64,000 nt of DNA from the NCBI GenBank assembly GCA_037576215.1, contig JBANDB010000004.1, forward strand, positions 186,001-250,000. The letters are read 5' to 3'. The stretch is from Armillaria gallica. Lineage: Eukaryota > Basidiomycota > Agaricomycetes > Agaricales > Physalacriaceae. The position numbers and the translations under genes were made by a program. A model generated the notes under the pieces. The model ran no database searches and was not told the DNA's origin. It saw only the letters and a program-made list of their open reading frames with translations. This document shows, piece by piece, positions 47,589-58,783 of this stretch (position 1 is its first letter; each line of letters begins with the position of its first letter).

Positions 47589-48677
47589 TTGTTGCTCATG
47601 ATCATGCATGTAAGGCCTGCTACCATCATGTTTTCAATCATCAAAGAGTCGCGTCCCATTGACATGATCCGCTTTTCTCTGGCAAGCCATGGGGCATGGG
47701 CAATCATCACGGATTTCATGCAGAAGGCCTTTTGTACTCAATCTCTAGTGGACGGTTTCATGCCCATCAATCTATCCCCTGAATTCCAAGCACTGCAGCA
47801 GTCGACCAGGCTTCTCACGTCTGGATCCCGTGGTGTCAGCTTTTTCATATGTGAGGCATTCATTGGTGCTGACTTTGATGTCTTCATACATTCCATGTTC
47901 TTCAACGAGGTTGGAGCCTTTCTTAAAAAGGCAGGTTATGGTACTGGTCACTGTCTTAGGCCCCATTTTCCTGTGGCAGCGAATGAAAACAACCTTGCAT
48001 TTTCAAATAATACTATTGTCACTGTATATGAGTATGTTAATGGTGACGAGAAGAAGATTCAAGTTGTCTTGTGTTCACACTCTCCCCTCAATGTTCTTCT
48101 GAGTTTTCACTCCAGTAAGTATTTGTGGTATTATTGTAGGCTGTGTCTTACACTCCCGTTCATAGCCATTCTGATGAATTTTGTCAGCCACAACCGAGCT
48201 GTTTCTCTTTATCCTAGAGCAACTTTCAATCTTAGTGTCAATTACAGAAGAGCTGACTCTAAGCCTCTGGCTGTTGCAGGGCACCAGAAATATACAGATC
48301 GCAGATGGCTGCTAGCAACCGTGGCTAATACTCAAGATAACACCGACCATAGAGACAAGGATTGTTGGGTTGGCAACCATTACTGTTGGGTCATACCTCT
48401 TCTGTTGGAGTGTGTCCCAGCTGGAACCACTGACTCCATTGCGAGTCACATGTGGAAATTGTTGTATGTTGGAACGGATCAAGGCTGGTCTAGCCAATAT
48501 GCTCTATTCAAGCCCGAAATAGGGAAACCATCGTACTGCATTTCTGAGACAATCCAAACCAGGTTTGCAGACGTTCAGTTTATTTGGTATGGAATTTCAT
48601 TGCATCTGTTATTGTTATCTAATGTGCCAGAGTTCTTACATGGATTTCCCCTCTTTTGTTCAGGGATTTCTCGATGA
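47589..48677 (+). CDS. F-box-like/nucleotidyltransferase-like protein, paralogue 1
   Basis: The N-terminus (RPATIMFSIIKESRPIDMIR) looks like an F-box helix set. It is followed by a nucleotidyltransferase-type motif, GSRGVSFFICEAFIGADFDV, in which GS is followed by DxD at the expected spacing. A 51-bp intron at 48115-48165 (GTAAGTATTTG...TTCATAG) is at the same place and phase as in paralogue 2 (53342-53389); splicing gives FHST-ILMNF. The frame past 48560 probably contains another intron, since similarity to paralogue 2 stops there. The reaction and substrate are unknown; the fold assignment rests on the motif. The gene is intact except for uncertain ends. Confidence 0.6.
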   Translation: MLLMIMHVRPATIMFSIIKESRPIDMIRFSLASHGAWAIITDFMQKAFCTQSLVDGFMPINLSPEFQALQQSTRLLTSGSRGVSFFICEAFIGADFDVFIHSMFFNEVGAFLKKAGYGTGHCLRPHFPVAANENNLAFSNNTIVTVYEYVNGDEKKIQVVLCSHSPLNVLLSFHSSKYLWYYCRLCLTLPFIAILMNFVSHNRAVSLYPRATFNLSVNYRRADSKPLAVAGHQKYTDRRWLLATVANTQDNTDHRDKDCWVGNHYCWVIPLLLECVPAGTTDSIASHMWKLLYVGTDQGWSSQYALFKPEIGKPSYCISETIQTRFADVQFIWYGISLHLLLLSNVPEFLHGFPLFCSGISR

Positions 48678-49652
48678 TGATACTGTGCCACTGAGGTATG
48701 TTCTTTATCCATACATTTAATTTTGATTGAAACACCTCTAAACTTCTTGTGAACAGAGATGACCATGACACGGTGGTCTCGGGCATACCCAACTATAGCT
48801 TCTCTGATCAAAAAAGGAATGTGTTTATGCCATTGATCACCCTCAAGATTCAAGCAGATGTCCCATACAAGTTAGGTCACGGAACTCATATAGTCTGCCC
48901 ATTACTGATGATATCCTGTATCTGCTAGGAAGACTCAAGACATTCCTGAGGCCGCTGATAATACCACCCCTGTGCCTGCATCCGTTGATTGTACGAACCC
49001 TGTCCGTGATGGGAGCGACAACAATGACTACAGTCATAGCTTTTCTGATGTAGGGAGGATGGTTTTTATGCTGTCGATGTTTGTTACGGCTCCCCACAAC
49101 ACGTCCATGTCAGTGGACCATGCAATCTCTGTTCAAGACAACCGTGACACCAATGACTCAGCTATAGCTTTTCAGATGTGAAAAGAGAAGTTTTTTCTTT
49201 GCCGATATCTCTCAATTGATGGCACCATTCCTCATATGTCAGTACTTTCTGACTGCTATACAAATCTACTTATGTTTAACTATGCCCAAATATGCCAGCA
49301 CACCAAAATTGAACCTTTCTTGTCAATCTGTTTCCACTTCCTTTGCTTCGACCATGTAGGATGCGAGATGTACTATATTTCATGTATGTTTTACTCTGAA
49401 TACAACTTGTTTCAGAGACCATGTTCTTCATGATCTTCATGAGAAAATTGAGCATCGTTTAACACGTGTTTGCACTTGGTTATAAATACCTCGTGACTTC
49501 AAGTTCGTGGTTTTTCCTTCCCCCCATCTGTTCTGTCATGTATCCCCACTTGTCTATCCCCACTATGCTATGCTTCCACGTTACAAACTCTCTATCTTTC
49601 ATCTGTGGGTTTTCCACCTCATGTGTCCTTATAATGGTGAGCACTCCTTTTC
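48678..49652. repeat. Degenerate threefold repeat and unassigned sequence
   Basis: Three diverged copies of a TATAGCTT-TCTGATG-type block, each followed by a purine-rich GTTTTTATG-like segment, occur near 48796-48832, 49037-49073 and 49159-49198. In frame they read YSFSDQKRNVFMPL, SHSFSDVGRMVFML and SAIAFQM, so they may be repeated exon ends of the preceding gene. Open frames at 49236-49433 and 49466-49650 are unassigned. Confidence 0.35.
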
Positions 49653-50882
49653 TTGTTCCTTCAGAATGTTCAGTCAGACCAGGCTGGCATCAGTGTCAGG
49701 ACCCTCATTCTTTCCAAACAGAATTCCTCACCTTCATGTCAATCTACCAACTCGAGCAGCTCCTCACCAACTTCACGGTCTACTACCACTGTGTGCGAGG
49801 CAGAACACAAAGAGCATGCACAAGTTTTGGATGTTGCCTCTCCTGCAGACAGGGATCCCCTGCTGGCCTTTTCTGAAGAGCGATTAATCATTTTCCCTTT
49901 GAAGGACAGTGACATATGTTCTTGCCTTCCTGAGTGTCTTGCACTCTCTCATTCTTGCACAGATTTGGGCTTTCTATAAACAGCAAGAAGCCTCCTTCTG
50001 GACTGCCGAAGAAATCGACTTGTCTCGCGATGCTCATGACTGGAATACAAAACTGACAGATTCCAAAAGGTCACTTTTCTCAATGATCTTAGCATTCTTT
50101 GCTTCTGCCGATTCCATTGTCACAGAAAATCTTCTTGAACGGTTCTCTTCTGAAATTCAGCTTCCCGAGGCTAGATTCTTCTATGGGTTCCAGGCTGCAA
50201 TGGAAAACATTCATTTGGAAGTTTACTCCTCACTTATCGAGACTGTTATCAGTGACCCTTTTGAGCACGGTCGCCTCCTGCACGGGATAGCCGAGTTCCC
50301 CTCTGTTGCTGCCAAAGCCAAGTGGGCACTCAAGTGCATCAAGTCATCCACACCTTTCCCACAATGCCTTGTGGCTTTTGCAGCCGTTGAGGGAATTTTT
50401 TCTCTGGGTCTTTCACAGCCATCTACTGGATCAAGAAGCATGGGATCTTGCCAGGACTTTGCTTCTCAAACGAGTTAATTTGTCGCAACGAGGGGCTTCA
50501 TACAGAATTCACGTGTCTCCTGTACAACAAGCTCAAATCTCAGCTGTCTCCAGGTGACATCGTGGCCATACTCACTGAGGCCTGTGATATTGAAAAGGCT
50601 TTCTGGATTGGTATGTCTCCTTTGCCATTAATTGACAAGTTCTAATGCTTTATAGATATTATGCCTGCAGCAATGGCTGGTATGAATGTTAGTATGATGA
50701 GTGATTACATTGAGTTTGTGACAGATAGATTGCTTGTTACCCTGAACATTGGGAAAGTATACAACATGTCGAATCCTTTCATGATTTCCCTCAAGGGCAA
50801 GACAAACTTTTTCGAAAGGCAAAACACGGAGTACTTGTTGCCCGGCATTGGACAACAAAGAGCAAATCTCAAAGAGATGTAA
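49653..50882 (+). pseudogene. Ribonucleotide reductase small subunit (R2), divergent, one frameshift
   Basis: Class I R2 makes the tyrosyl radical used by R1 to reduce ribonucleotides. Metal and radical residues are visible: Asp in WTAEEIDLSRD, Glu in SIVTENLLERF, Glu/His and radical Tyr in MENIHLEVYSSL, Glu in AVEGIF, and Glu/His in NEGLHTEF. A Ser-rich N-terminal stretch precedes DPLLAFSEERLIIFPL. A 45-bp intron at 50611-50655 is clean; another is likely near 49900-49955 but its edges do not fit well. One T is missing from the T run at 50396-50401, which shifts VEGI-F-FSGSF. The C-terminus ends ...ANLKEM without the usual R1-binding acidic/aromatic tail. YNMSNPF is followed at once by MISLKGKTNFFE. 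Start codon unresolved. Confidence 0.8.
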
Positions 50883-51000
50883 GCCTCATTCCTGCACTTT
50901 CTCCGTAAGGTGATACATGTCCATGTGTTCCTCACCCTGCATCCAGTAATGTGTCTATAGTTCTCTGTGGCAGTGGTATGCTGCAAACCATAAGTGACCA

Positions 51001-52314
51001 CTAACAAGTGTTAATACTTGATCCCTTACAAATTGATTGATGAAATTCGTCATCTAATCCTCGGAGGCCTTCATGTAACCATGTGAATGTTGCTTTCTTC
51101 TGGGTGTACAAGTGTGCAAGCAGTCTTTTCGTTCTTAGCTCAAAAAGCCTTTCATACCCAGGGATGTCATCCTCGTTGTCTTCTGTCAATGTCAATGTCT
51201 GAATAATGATGACAGCTACGTGGTCCAGTTTCAGGAATTGTCCCCAATAGACATGCATGTCCAATGCCGCCAGAGGGTTCAACTTGTCGGTGTGTTTGTA
51301 TGCCGGGATGTGGACTTCGATGTCTTGAACTACTGCTGACTTAATACTGCATAAACTTTGTACAACCTCATGAAGGCGACCTGCGATGCAAAGAATTCGC
51401 ACTTCCTTTAACACCTCCACACCACCAAGATCTATGAGAAGATTGCCTCTGCAAGTGTCTGCACGTGTACATCTGAGTTGATATCCTGGACAAATCGATC
51501 ACAAAATCCACTCACCTTGGTAATCCAGTGTCAGACTCATCAATGTCTTCCCACTCTGTGCAGCTATGTGGCCGACTATTTTTGCATCTGTTGTATACAG
51601 CTTGAGCTGGAGATCTTCCAACTTGGGAAGGTGGCAAAGCCGGAATAGGTACTTTATAACCCTTCAACAGGCATCCGATTTCACACATGTTTCCCCTTTA
51701 TATCAGATTGTCATGAAGTTTACCTTCAGAAACTGAAGTTCCCCTCCAAAGTGTGGTATGACCTTCCTATGATCATCACACTCTGCGAGAGTTGTGTATC
51801 CTCCTTCGATATGTAAACATTGCAAAGACAAAGCCACATTTAATATGTCATCAAGACCAGGAATGGAAAAAGTACAGTTCCAGAGTGCCAATCTCATAAA
51901 GTTTTCAGCGCGGACATCTACTGCCCCAAAAGTGAGGTGCACCCACTGAAGGTTGACTGTTGTGATTCTGGGATTGCTGTTTAAGACTGGTACAATGCAG
52001 TCCCCCATATCCTTGCAGTAGCAACCATCAGCATCAAGATGAGTGATCTGCATTAGCTCTGTGTCTAGAAGATTGGTAGGATACACTGGCGGCCAAAACG
52101 ATGGGCTAGAGCAGAGTGTTTTGAGTATAGAATCCATGAAGTCTGTCATAATCAGCTTGACGTCTCCTCTGATCAAGTTGAGTGTACAACAGTGTGCCGG
52201 GAAAATCCACGTTCCTTTGCAAGATATAGAGATCATGTTTGCATGTTTGAATTGGTTTTGCTTTCGGCTTTTATGATAACTCCGGCCCATGCTTAGGTTT
52301 AAATGATGCATCAA
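51001..52314 (-). CDS. LRR-like protein of the F-box/LRR group
   Basis: The exons read 52314-about 51726, an exon around 51655-51516 (LPKLEDLQLKLYTTDAKIVG), an intron at 51459-51515 (GTGAGTGG...GTGCAG, 57 bp), then 51458-51001 to the stop. LRR-like strands recur: ITTVNLQWVHLTF, FMRLALWNCTF, SLQCLHIEGG and LQFLKVNF. No clear F-box was found at the start, so the 5' end may lie upstream or be lost. It resembles the gene at 42380-43560 in style. Function unknown. Confidence 0.5.
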
Positions 52315-52638
52315 AGTTCAAGTTTCAGCACCTACTTGACTCAATCTTTCACATGTGCGACCTTACATTCTCTAATCTGCAGCGGTCTGGTTCTTTCTCA
52401 CAGCTCTGGTCTTGTATTGATTGTGACAGGTCTGAAATGGTCCTTGAGTGTCACTGTGGCCCCCTACCTTGTCTAGGATTCCTGGTAAGCCTCTCAATCT
52501 GGCCCGCACATCATATCCTGCCATCGAGTCTACTTTTCTCATGGATGTGAAACTGAACGTCTTGCCTTCAGTTGTCTCACCAATTGACCTGTGTGTCATT
52601 GATGGTTTAAATATTGGAGTGATAGCACTTACATCTCC

Positions 52639-53853
52639 TTGTTCTCAGTGTCATGCCTGCCCAAGTCTCTTCCACAAGATCCAGAGAGTAATTCATATTT
52701 CCCTTCCTGTTGTACCATAACCTCACATTGCATTTCAGTTGGGCTTTCAATGAGAGGCACATGTAGGCTCCTTTTAATGATTATCGTGACCAGTATTCTC
52801 ATTAGTAATGACAGACCAGTGGAAATCATGCTATTAATTCTAAAGGACATGGATCCCCTCAGAGTGATACGTTTCTCTTTTGCTAGCTTTGGGGCTGCAA
52901 ACATGGTCGCCTTGTTCATGGTGTCAGTGTATACAACCCGCACCCTCATGTCTCCTTTCTTCCCTCCCTGTCTGGCTCCCTTGTTCCAGTTGCTCCAGCA
53001 AAACACTGGTCTCATCGTTTCTGGATCAAGAGCTTTGAGTTTTCTCTTGCAAACGACTTTCCCAGGATCGGATATTGACCTCTATGTTAACTTCAAGCAC
53101 TTCCACCTCATCGTACTCTTCATGATAATGGCCGGTTAAGGTCGGGGATGCCGGCTCAGTGGTAACCATCATAAGCCTAGACCCCATGATGGTGCAGCCC
53201 TCTTCCTACCAAGCACCACCTACAACAGAAACAATATATATGCTGTTTACAAGTTCCTCCATCCAGACAACAGTGAACTGAAGGTTCAAGTAATTCTCAT
53301 GGAGGAGATGCCCATGGATATCATCTTGGGATTTCATTCAAGTAAGTCATTATTTACCAATAGCTGCGCTTCTCGCTCATTGACCCTAGCCGTACCAATG
53401 AACATCATTGCCCACAACATCACTATTTCTTTGTATCCAAAAGCCACATTCAGCCTTGGAATCAACTGCATGAAATTTGACGATCGCCATGCCGCCATCA
53501 CAGGAATATCTAAGTATACTAAATGCAGCTGGAATTTGTTTCTTGATAGCAGTGCTACGGCAAGTGCTGATCTTCATGATGTAGAGAGATATATTGGCGA
53601 TCGACACTGCTGGGTTGTGAAACTGCCTAAGCTACACTCCAGGCATGATTACTTGGATGTGAAGCACTCCATTTATGGGCATTCGTGGGTGCTCACCTAC
53701 CTGACGCCCATGATGGGGTTTGTAACGCAGTACAGTTCATTGTTTTTGCCTCAATTGGACTACACCGTGTGCGCTTCAAAGACTGTGATGTCAATGTATC
53801 AAAGAGAGATGGTTTCTTGGTACTGCCATATCTACTATTGTGATCTTCTCTGA
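52639..53853 (+). pseudogene. F-box-like/nucleotidyltransferase-like protein, paralogue 2, one premature stop
   Basis: The frame matches paralogue 1 throughout: RPVEIMLLILKDMDPLRVIR (F-box-like), GSRALSFLLQTTFPGSDIDL with the GS...DxD nucleotidyltransferase motif, then a 48-bp intron at 53342-53389 at the conserved place, and ITISLYPKATF. TAA at 53137-53139 interrupts the frame after FMIMAG, where paralogue 1 has Tyr. The frame upstream and downstream of this stop is the same. An alternative is an intron (GTACTC...CCTAG, about 53093-53169) removing the stop. The coding part probably continues in a last exon to about 54040 (SLLHFAKLVRQWLDV). Confidence 0.55.
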
Positions 53854-54040
53854 CAATGTGTTCTCAGGTCACTGCTGCATTTTGCGAAGCTTGTGCGACA
53901 GTGGTTAGATGTCACTGCTGCAACAGGTGACTGTGACTCTGAGCCATTCGATGATGACCTCAGTGTGTCTCTTTCAAGTGCCAGTACAAACTTAAACAAA
54001 AAGTACTTCCTGCCTCAGGGTCCATTTTTGGTCACGTAAA

Positions 54041-54426
54041 TAGTGCCTTGCTTGTAGTTGAAGCTGTTCAGCCATGGCTGAGATTATACATGCTATTGTT
54101 CTATTTGTTATATTAAGGTTCCTGATATGGAGTAATCTGGGAAAGGGGAAGAATTGGGGGCCAGCACGCAGCTGCTGCTACTGGATCAGCCAGCAGCACA
54201 AAATAATTTAATTGACCCTATGTATTTTTTTATTTTTTGGAACCCCCTTGTGCGATGGGGAGGAGCATAGTTCACAGACACCCTCCTCCCACCTCCGCTA
54301 TGGAGGACAGTCTATTTTCTCACCTCACTCATAGACTCAGGTACTAATACCAGTATCACCCCTCAAGTGCTACTAGAATATTTGCGATCCCCCCTTACAC
54401 GACTCTGCCCTGATCCCCATTCACAT
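54041..54426. other. Stretch without a gene
   Basis: Contains poly-T and CT-rich tracts (54224-54240, 54280-54320) and no open frame worth noting. Confidence 0.4.
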
Positions 54427-54520
54427 ATATGGGCATAATAATGTACAAAAATTATTTTGTTCCATGGGGGTAACACCACTACTTCTGAAGCATCCCAGCA
54501 CTACTTATTGCAAGTAAATG
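54427..54520 (+). repeat. 94-bp inverted repeat, left arm
   Basis: The arm from ATATGGGCATAATAATG to GCAAGTAAATG matches 55855-55948 in reverse complement with a single difference (T/C after CCATGGGGG). The segment between the arms is about 1.33 kb. Confidence 0.85.
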
Positions 54521-55854
54521 GGCTGTCCCCCTGGTTTCCTTAAGGTTATGTTCGCATGGCCACTTTCCCAAGCGCCAATGGATCGACATGTGTCCCTGAA
54601 TTTTACCAGTAACCACCACTTTAAATTTGCAAGTACTTTTCAGGAGATCCCGATGCTACTACTCACTTCTACCAATGACTGATCCCTCCAGCATTATGCA
54701 TGACCTGGGCCTTACCTATGTTTGTGCCTCTTTTTATGTGGCCAATATGTGGTGAAAGTTTCTTGCTGCTTCCCATCCCTTTCTTCCTTCCCAAATGATT
54801 CCACTGAATTGCCTCTTAGAATGCTGCAACATATCACTATTGAATGTCTTGGCTATTGCCGCAATGATCCCATAAAATGCAGCACTCACTGTGGGCTCGA
54901 TTTCATTGCTACAGAGACCACCGACTCGGATGGAAATGCTGTTCCAGCCTTGAGCATTTGTGTGATTTTCAAATGCCCCTCCGCCATGGTGCGATGTCTC
55001 ATATGATAAATCTATCGGTGAGGCTAGCCCTTCTTCGATGAATATAATCCTTCTCAAAGGCTTCCAGGATCATCTGAAGGCACTGGCCACACCATTAAAG
55101 CTCTCTAGTTCTGGCACAGCATCCGGCATGAACACCAATGTATTTAAATGAACCTACTCTTACACTTCAAAGTAATGATATAGAAATACCATAGACAGTC
55201 CAACAACAGTCCATCATTGGTTTACTCTTTTTCTATTTTTCTAATATATTCTAGCAGAAATGTTTGTTTTTAGACTCATGTTATCCATTTCAGCTGTACG
55301 GTTGCTCAAATTTGGCTCAATATGATGGCGGCGCTCGTTCGGCATTTTGGCAGTATAACTACACGGCATGCCGGTGTTCCTCATTGAAGCATGTCGTGTA
55401 AGTAATAATATAGTACCGGGCTGTACCCATATGCCGTGGTCAAAGGTGCCTGCATAACTTATCACAGGTACACAGAGGAGCACCAGCAAATATCAGCGGA
55501 TCTCTATACACGACAGAAGGTACCTGGAGATCATGAAACAACTAGGTGCATACAAGAAGTACCTGTCATGACCAGAGCTCTGGCACTACCTGCGTCTCAA
55601 TAATCTTTGTACAGTATAACCACGATATATTTACGCCCTTTAGGGCGTATGCATACATCTTGTTACTATCCGTACACTACGTGGTGGCTTCTTGAGCTGG
55701 TGCTTGTTCAACTACTGTATCTGCTATAGCTGTTTGTAATCTAATCGCGAGCAGTGAGGGTTTGCGAAGGAGGGCGGTGTTGCTGGAGCGTTTCGTTTGT
55801 TTGGGCGAGATGGGTTGGTGGTCCTAAAAGACCCACGGGCATGATGCCTTGGTG
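54521..55854. other. Spacer between the inverted repeat arms
   Basis: Short overlapping frames exist on both strands (54722-55006 plus, 54734-55057 minus, 55241-55489 minus). None is recognisable and no transposase motif was found. The right part (55650-55850) is richer in CpG than the left. Confidence 0.4.
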
Positions 55855-55948
55855 CATTTACTTGCAATAAGTAGTGCTGGGATGCTTCAGAAGTAGTGGT
55901 GTTGCCCCCATGGAACAAAATAATTTTTGTACATTATTATGCCCATAT
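55855..55948 (-). repeat. 94-bp inverted repeat, right arm
   Basis: Near-perfect reverse complement of 54427-54520. Outward of both arms a CCATT...ATATGGG block is also shared but with an insertion in this arm. Confidence 0.85.
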
Positions 55949-56416
55949 AAATACTATAAATGGGATTTCTACTAGGTGCTAGCACCACGCAGGTACTCCG
56001 AATGTGCACAGAGTTTCCTTCACCACACCTTGCTGGCGGGGTAAGCATCATCAAACACAGAAAAAGATGAGCATGGATTCGAAAAGAAACCTCGACCTGA
56101 AATGTTGTTTCCTGATCTGTGTCGAGTCTTGTTTGCTTGTGCGGTCCTTTGCGACCTTCGATTTGAGGTAGGGGATGGGACGGAGAATGAAGATAGTATG
56201 CAATTCTTTGGGTATACCTCCATGAGTCAAATAGTGAAGGTAAGGATAAGCAAAGATAAAGATATATGTATGAGTCGGGGGCAAAGTGTGTGTTTTGATG
56301 GCGACGGGAGAAGACCTACGAAGTAACATGAGGACAGCGACAAGAAAGAACGGGTGAACAGACGCGTATCTTATGGCTAAACAAGCGCCATAACCATCTA
56401 CCCAGCACTTTGAACG

Positions 56417-57193
56417 TCAACTTCGACCTGTTTGTGACAGCATAGTACTCTCCTTTCTCAGACGCGGTTTAAAGAACAGGGATTCGTCGTCGTTACTTTT
56501 GTTAAGGTTGGAGTACTGCTCTGCCTTCATGAATCGTTGTTCCGTCAAAGGGATGACTTCATATGAGGCGGTGGAGGAACAACATTGCGATCGATCATCT
56601 TCACGGAAAGGCCACGGAGAGAAGGCTGGGACATGTGGGAGTGCAGGAAGTGGCACCGGTGGTGACGCGTCATCATTGTCATAGAGCAGGAACGGGAAAC
56701 GGAGGGAGACGACGTTGGTCTGGCCATCGAGCCACATGAGGAAATCAAGTGTTCCCGAATTCATATGACGTAGTCCAAAGGCAGAGCGGTCGCGTATGAT
56801 GTGGAGATCAAAGGAAGGAAGTGTTAAAGAACGAGGGTTGTCCATGCTTGCAAGTATGCGGGTGGATGGCCATGCAAGGACCCGGAGGGCGTGCATGGGC
56901 CCGGGAGAAGTGAGAACTTTTCGTGTGACGAGGAAGATCCACAACGTGCCGGGATTCCGAACATCCCGCATGTCGATGTCACCATATAACACGGCCTGCA
57001 CTGCGGAAAGGAAGTCAGGAGAGAGCAGGGCAAGTACAGGCACCGACGTCCACGGGATCAACGAGAGAATCGTGGCGATTACAATGATTGGAAGAGGCGG
57101 GGTGTGTGATAGCGACTTGGGTGTGCGGTAGGGAAGGAGAGGCAGGTCCTGAACGCTATATGCACGCATTAGCTTTCCATGCTCCGCAATCAT
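56417..57193 (-). CDS. F-box-like family protein, copy C
   Basis: This 258-codon frame is the only uninterrupted member of the family in the window. It has PLPIIVIATILSLIPWTSVP, then FLSAVQAVLYGDIDMRDVRNP (F-box-like end), SLTLPSFDLHIIRDRSAFGL, an LLYDNDD segment, and EVIPLTEQRFMKAEQ with an acidic tail. Compared with copies A and B it lacks a block of roughly 200 codons after LPHVPAFS and passes through the next segment in another frame, so it may be an internally deleted copy that stays open by chance. The family 3' tail follows at about 56450-56300. CpG is normal here. Function unknown; the F-box link is inferred. Confidence 0.5.
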   Translation of the reverse strand: MIAEHGKLMRAYSVQDLPLLPYRTPKSLSHTPPLPIIVIATILSLIPWTSVPVLALLSPDFLSAVQAVLYGDIDMRDVRNPGTLWIFLVTRKVLTSPGPMHALRVLAWPSTRILASMDNPRSLTLPSFDLHIIRDRSAFGLRHMNSGTLDFLMWLDGQTNVVSLRFPFLLYDNDDASPPVPLPALPHVPAFSPWPFREDDRSQCCSSTASYEVIPLTEQRFMKAEQYSNLNKSNDDESLFFKPRLRKESTMLSQTGRS

Positions 57194-57444
57194 CAGCCCG
57201 AGTCCAGATCTGTATATTATCCATTGAGTACCTTGATCTTCTCCTCATCCCCTTCCGCCAGCGCGGCTCCGAATCGTTCCACCGCTCATTGCGACACCTT
57301 GATAATCGACATCCTCTTCTTCAGCCTTCCTCCCTGTTTGACTGGCAAGACTGTGGCTGTACGCCATCGCTCGCCAGAGTTACATTGTCGTCTTCAAGGC
57401 CTTGATTCTACAGGTAACTGCTGGAATTACTTCGTCAGTGCATA

Positions 57445-57811
57445 CTGTACATGCGTGAACAGTAGAAACCATAACGCGTAACGCAGGGGTCGTTGCGTTG
57501 CTTATTTTGCCCTATGTAACGCATAACGGCAACCTTGTTTCCAAATTTTTTCGTTACATGTTGAAATTTTCAAAAATCAGTATATTATCTATGAAAATTT
57601 CGCGGTGAACTTTCAAGTGCACCTTGATCCTTCTAGAGAATCAGAGATATCCCTTGTGAACAATAATGAAAGCCATGCGAGTGATATTTTTCCCAATGCA
57701 TGGTTGCTTATTTTAGCAACAGTAACGCGTAACCACGGTAATGTTTCCAAGTTTCTTTGGTTTCCTAATGTAACGCTCATTTCTAGGTTTCTACCATACA
57801 CGCACGTACAG
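57445..57811. mobile_element. Small non-autonomous DNA transposon with TA target site
   Basis: The left end CTGTACATGCGTG and right end (reverse complement CTGTACGTGCGTG) match, and GTAGAAACC follows in both. TA flanks both ends (57443-57444, 57812-57813), as in Tc1/mariner-type insertions. The interior of the 367-bp element has TAACGCGTAACG-like and TTGCTTATTTTG-like blocks near both ends. It has no transposase. Confidence 0.7.
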
Positions 57812-58172
57812 TAGACGGCAAGACGTAGAAATTGTTGCGATCTGGTGTTGCTCGGCCAGTTCGGACCGATGGGAAGTCCTAGGTACATACGTACATACAG
57901 TAGCCACGACATTATGTACCTTGCCAGCTGTATCGTTCCTTAACCCGTATCGCATTGTCGTCTCCGTGGATCTGTGTCTGTGTCTGTGTCTGAGGCCCGG
58001 TGAGGGCTTAGTACTCATCTAGGAGCTCGGGATCCGATGTCTCTCAACCTTCTTCTCCTTCTCTGTCGCTATTATGCTGCTTCTTCAGCTTGCCCCATGG
58101 CATAGCCTTCCATTTCCTGCAACAGAAATTAACATACCGGACCCAACAGGAACTCGAACAGAGAGCACGGAC

Positions 58173-58775
58173 TAGTGATTTACAGGGCCCGGCCTGAAGC
58201 CCTAAGCCGGGCCAGGCTGAGCCGGGCCAGGCCCTGAAAAGCCGGGCCCTGGGGAGGGCTTCATGAAGGCTCAGGCTCAGGCTTCATTTTTTCAAAGCCT
58301 GAGCCCGAGGCTTGAGCCCGGGCTTTTCAAGTCTCAAATACCTTGCTTTTCATGCAGATATGCGAGGAAGAGAGTAGGCTGTCTCTCTCTGATCAATACT
58401 CCGGACTTGCCTATGCTTCTATGTGTCTTATATCAGCACAATACGAGACGACACCACCATCGTGGCACTTTGAAAGCCAAGCTATTTATGTAACATAGTA
58501 CTTGGAGTCCATCTTTCTGGTCTATATGCATGGTACATCGTGTATTCATTTTATGCAACATCTATGTATGCTAATAACCTTGTCTTCTGCTCATTCTGAT
58601 GCCTAACAAAGCCTTAGTTTGTATCACCTACAAAGCCCTGGCCTGAGCCTGAGCCGGGCCCGAGCCCAAGCAGGCTTGGGCTCAAGGCTCGGGCTTGTGA
58701 TTTCGAAAGCCTGAGCCTGCCCAAGCCGAGCCCAAGCCCTCAAAGCCGGGCCAGGCCGGGCCCTGTAAATCACTA
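58173..58775. mobile_element. Non-autonomous hAT element
   Basis: The ends TAGTGATTTACAGGGCCCGG and its reverse complement are nearly perfect. The flanking 8-bp direct repeat GCACGGAC (58165-58172 and 58776-58783) is the hallmark of hAT insertion. The 603-bp body is built of repeated GGGCTYRGGC-type words in both orientations near each end, with an AT-rich centre and no transposase. Confidence 0.9.
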
Positions 58776-58783
58776 GCACGGAC

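Noticed and set aside
49653..50882. Viral origin of the R2 gene
   Set aside because: Introns and the surrounding fungal gene types point to a host paralogue; no viral genes lie nearby.
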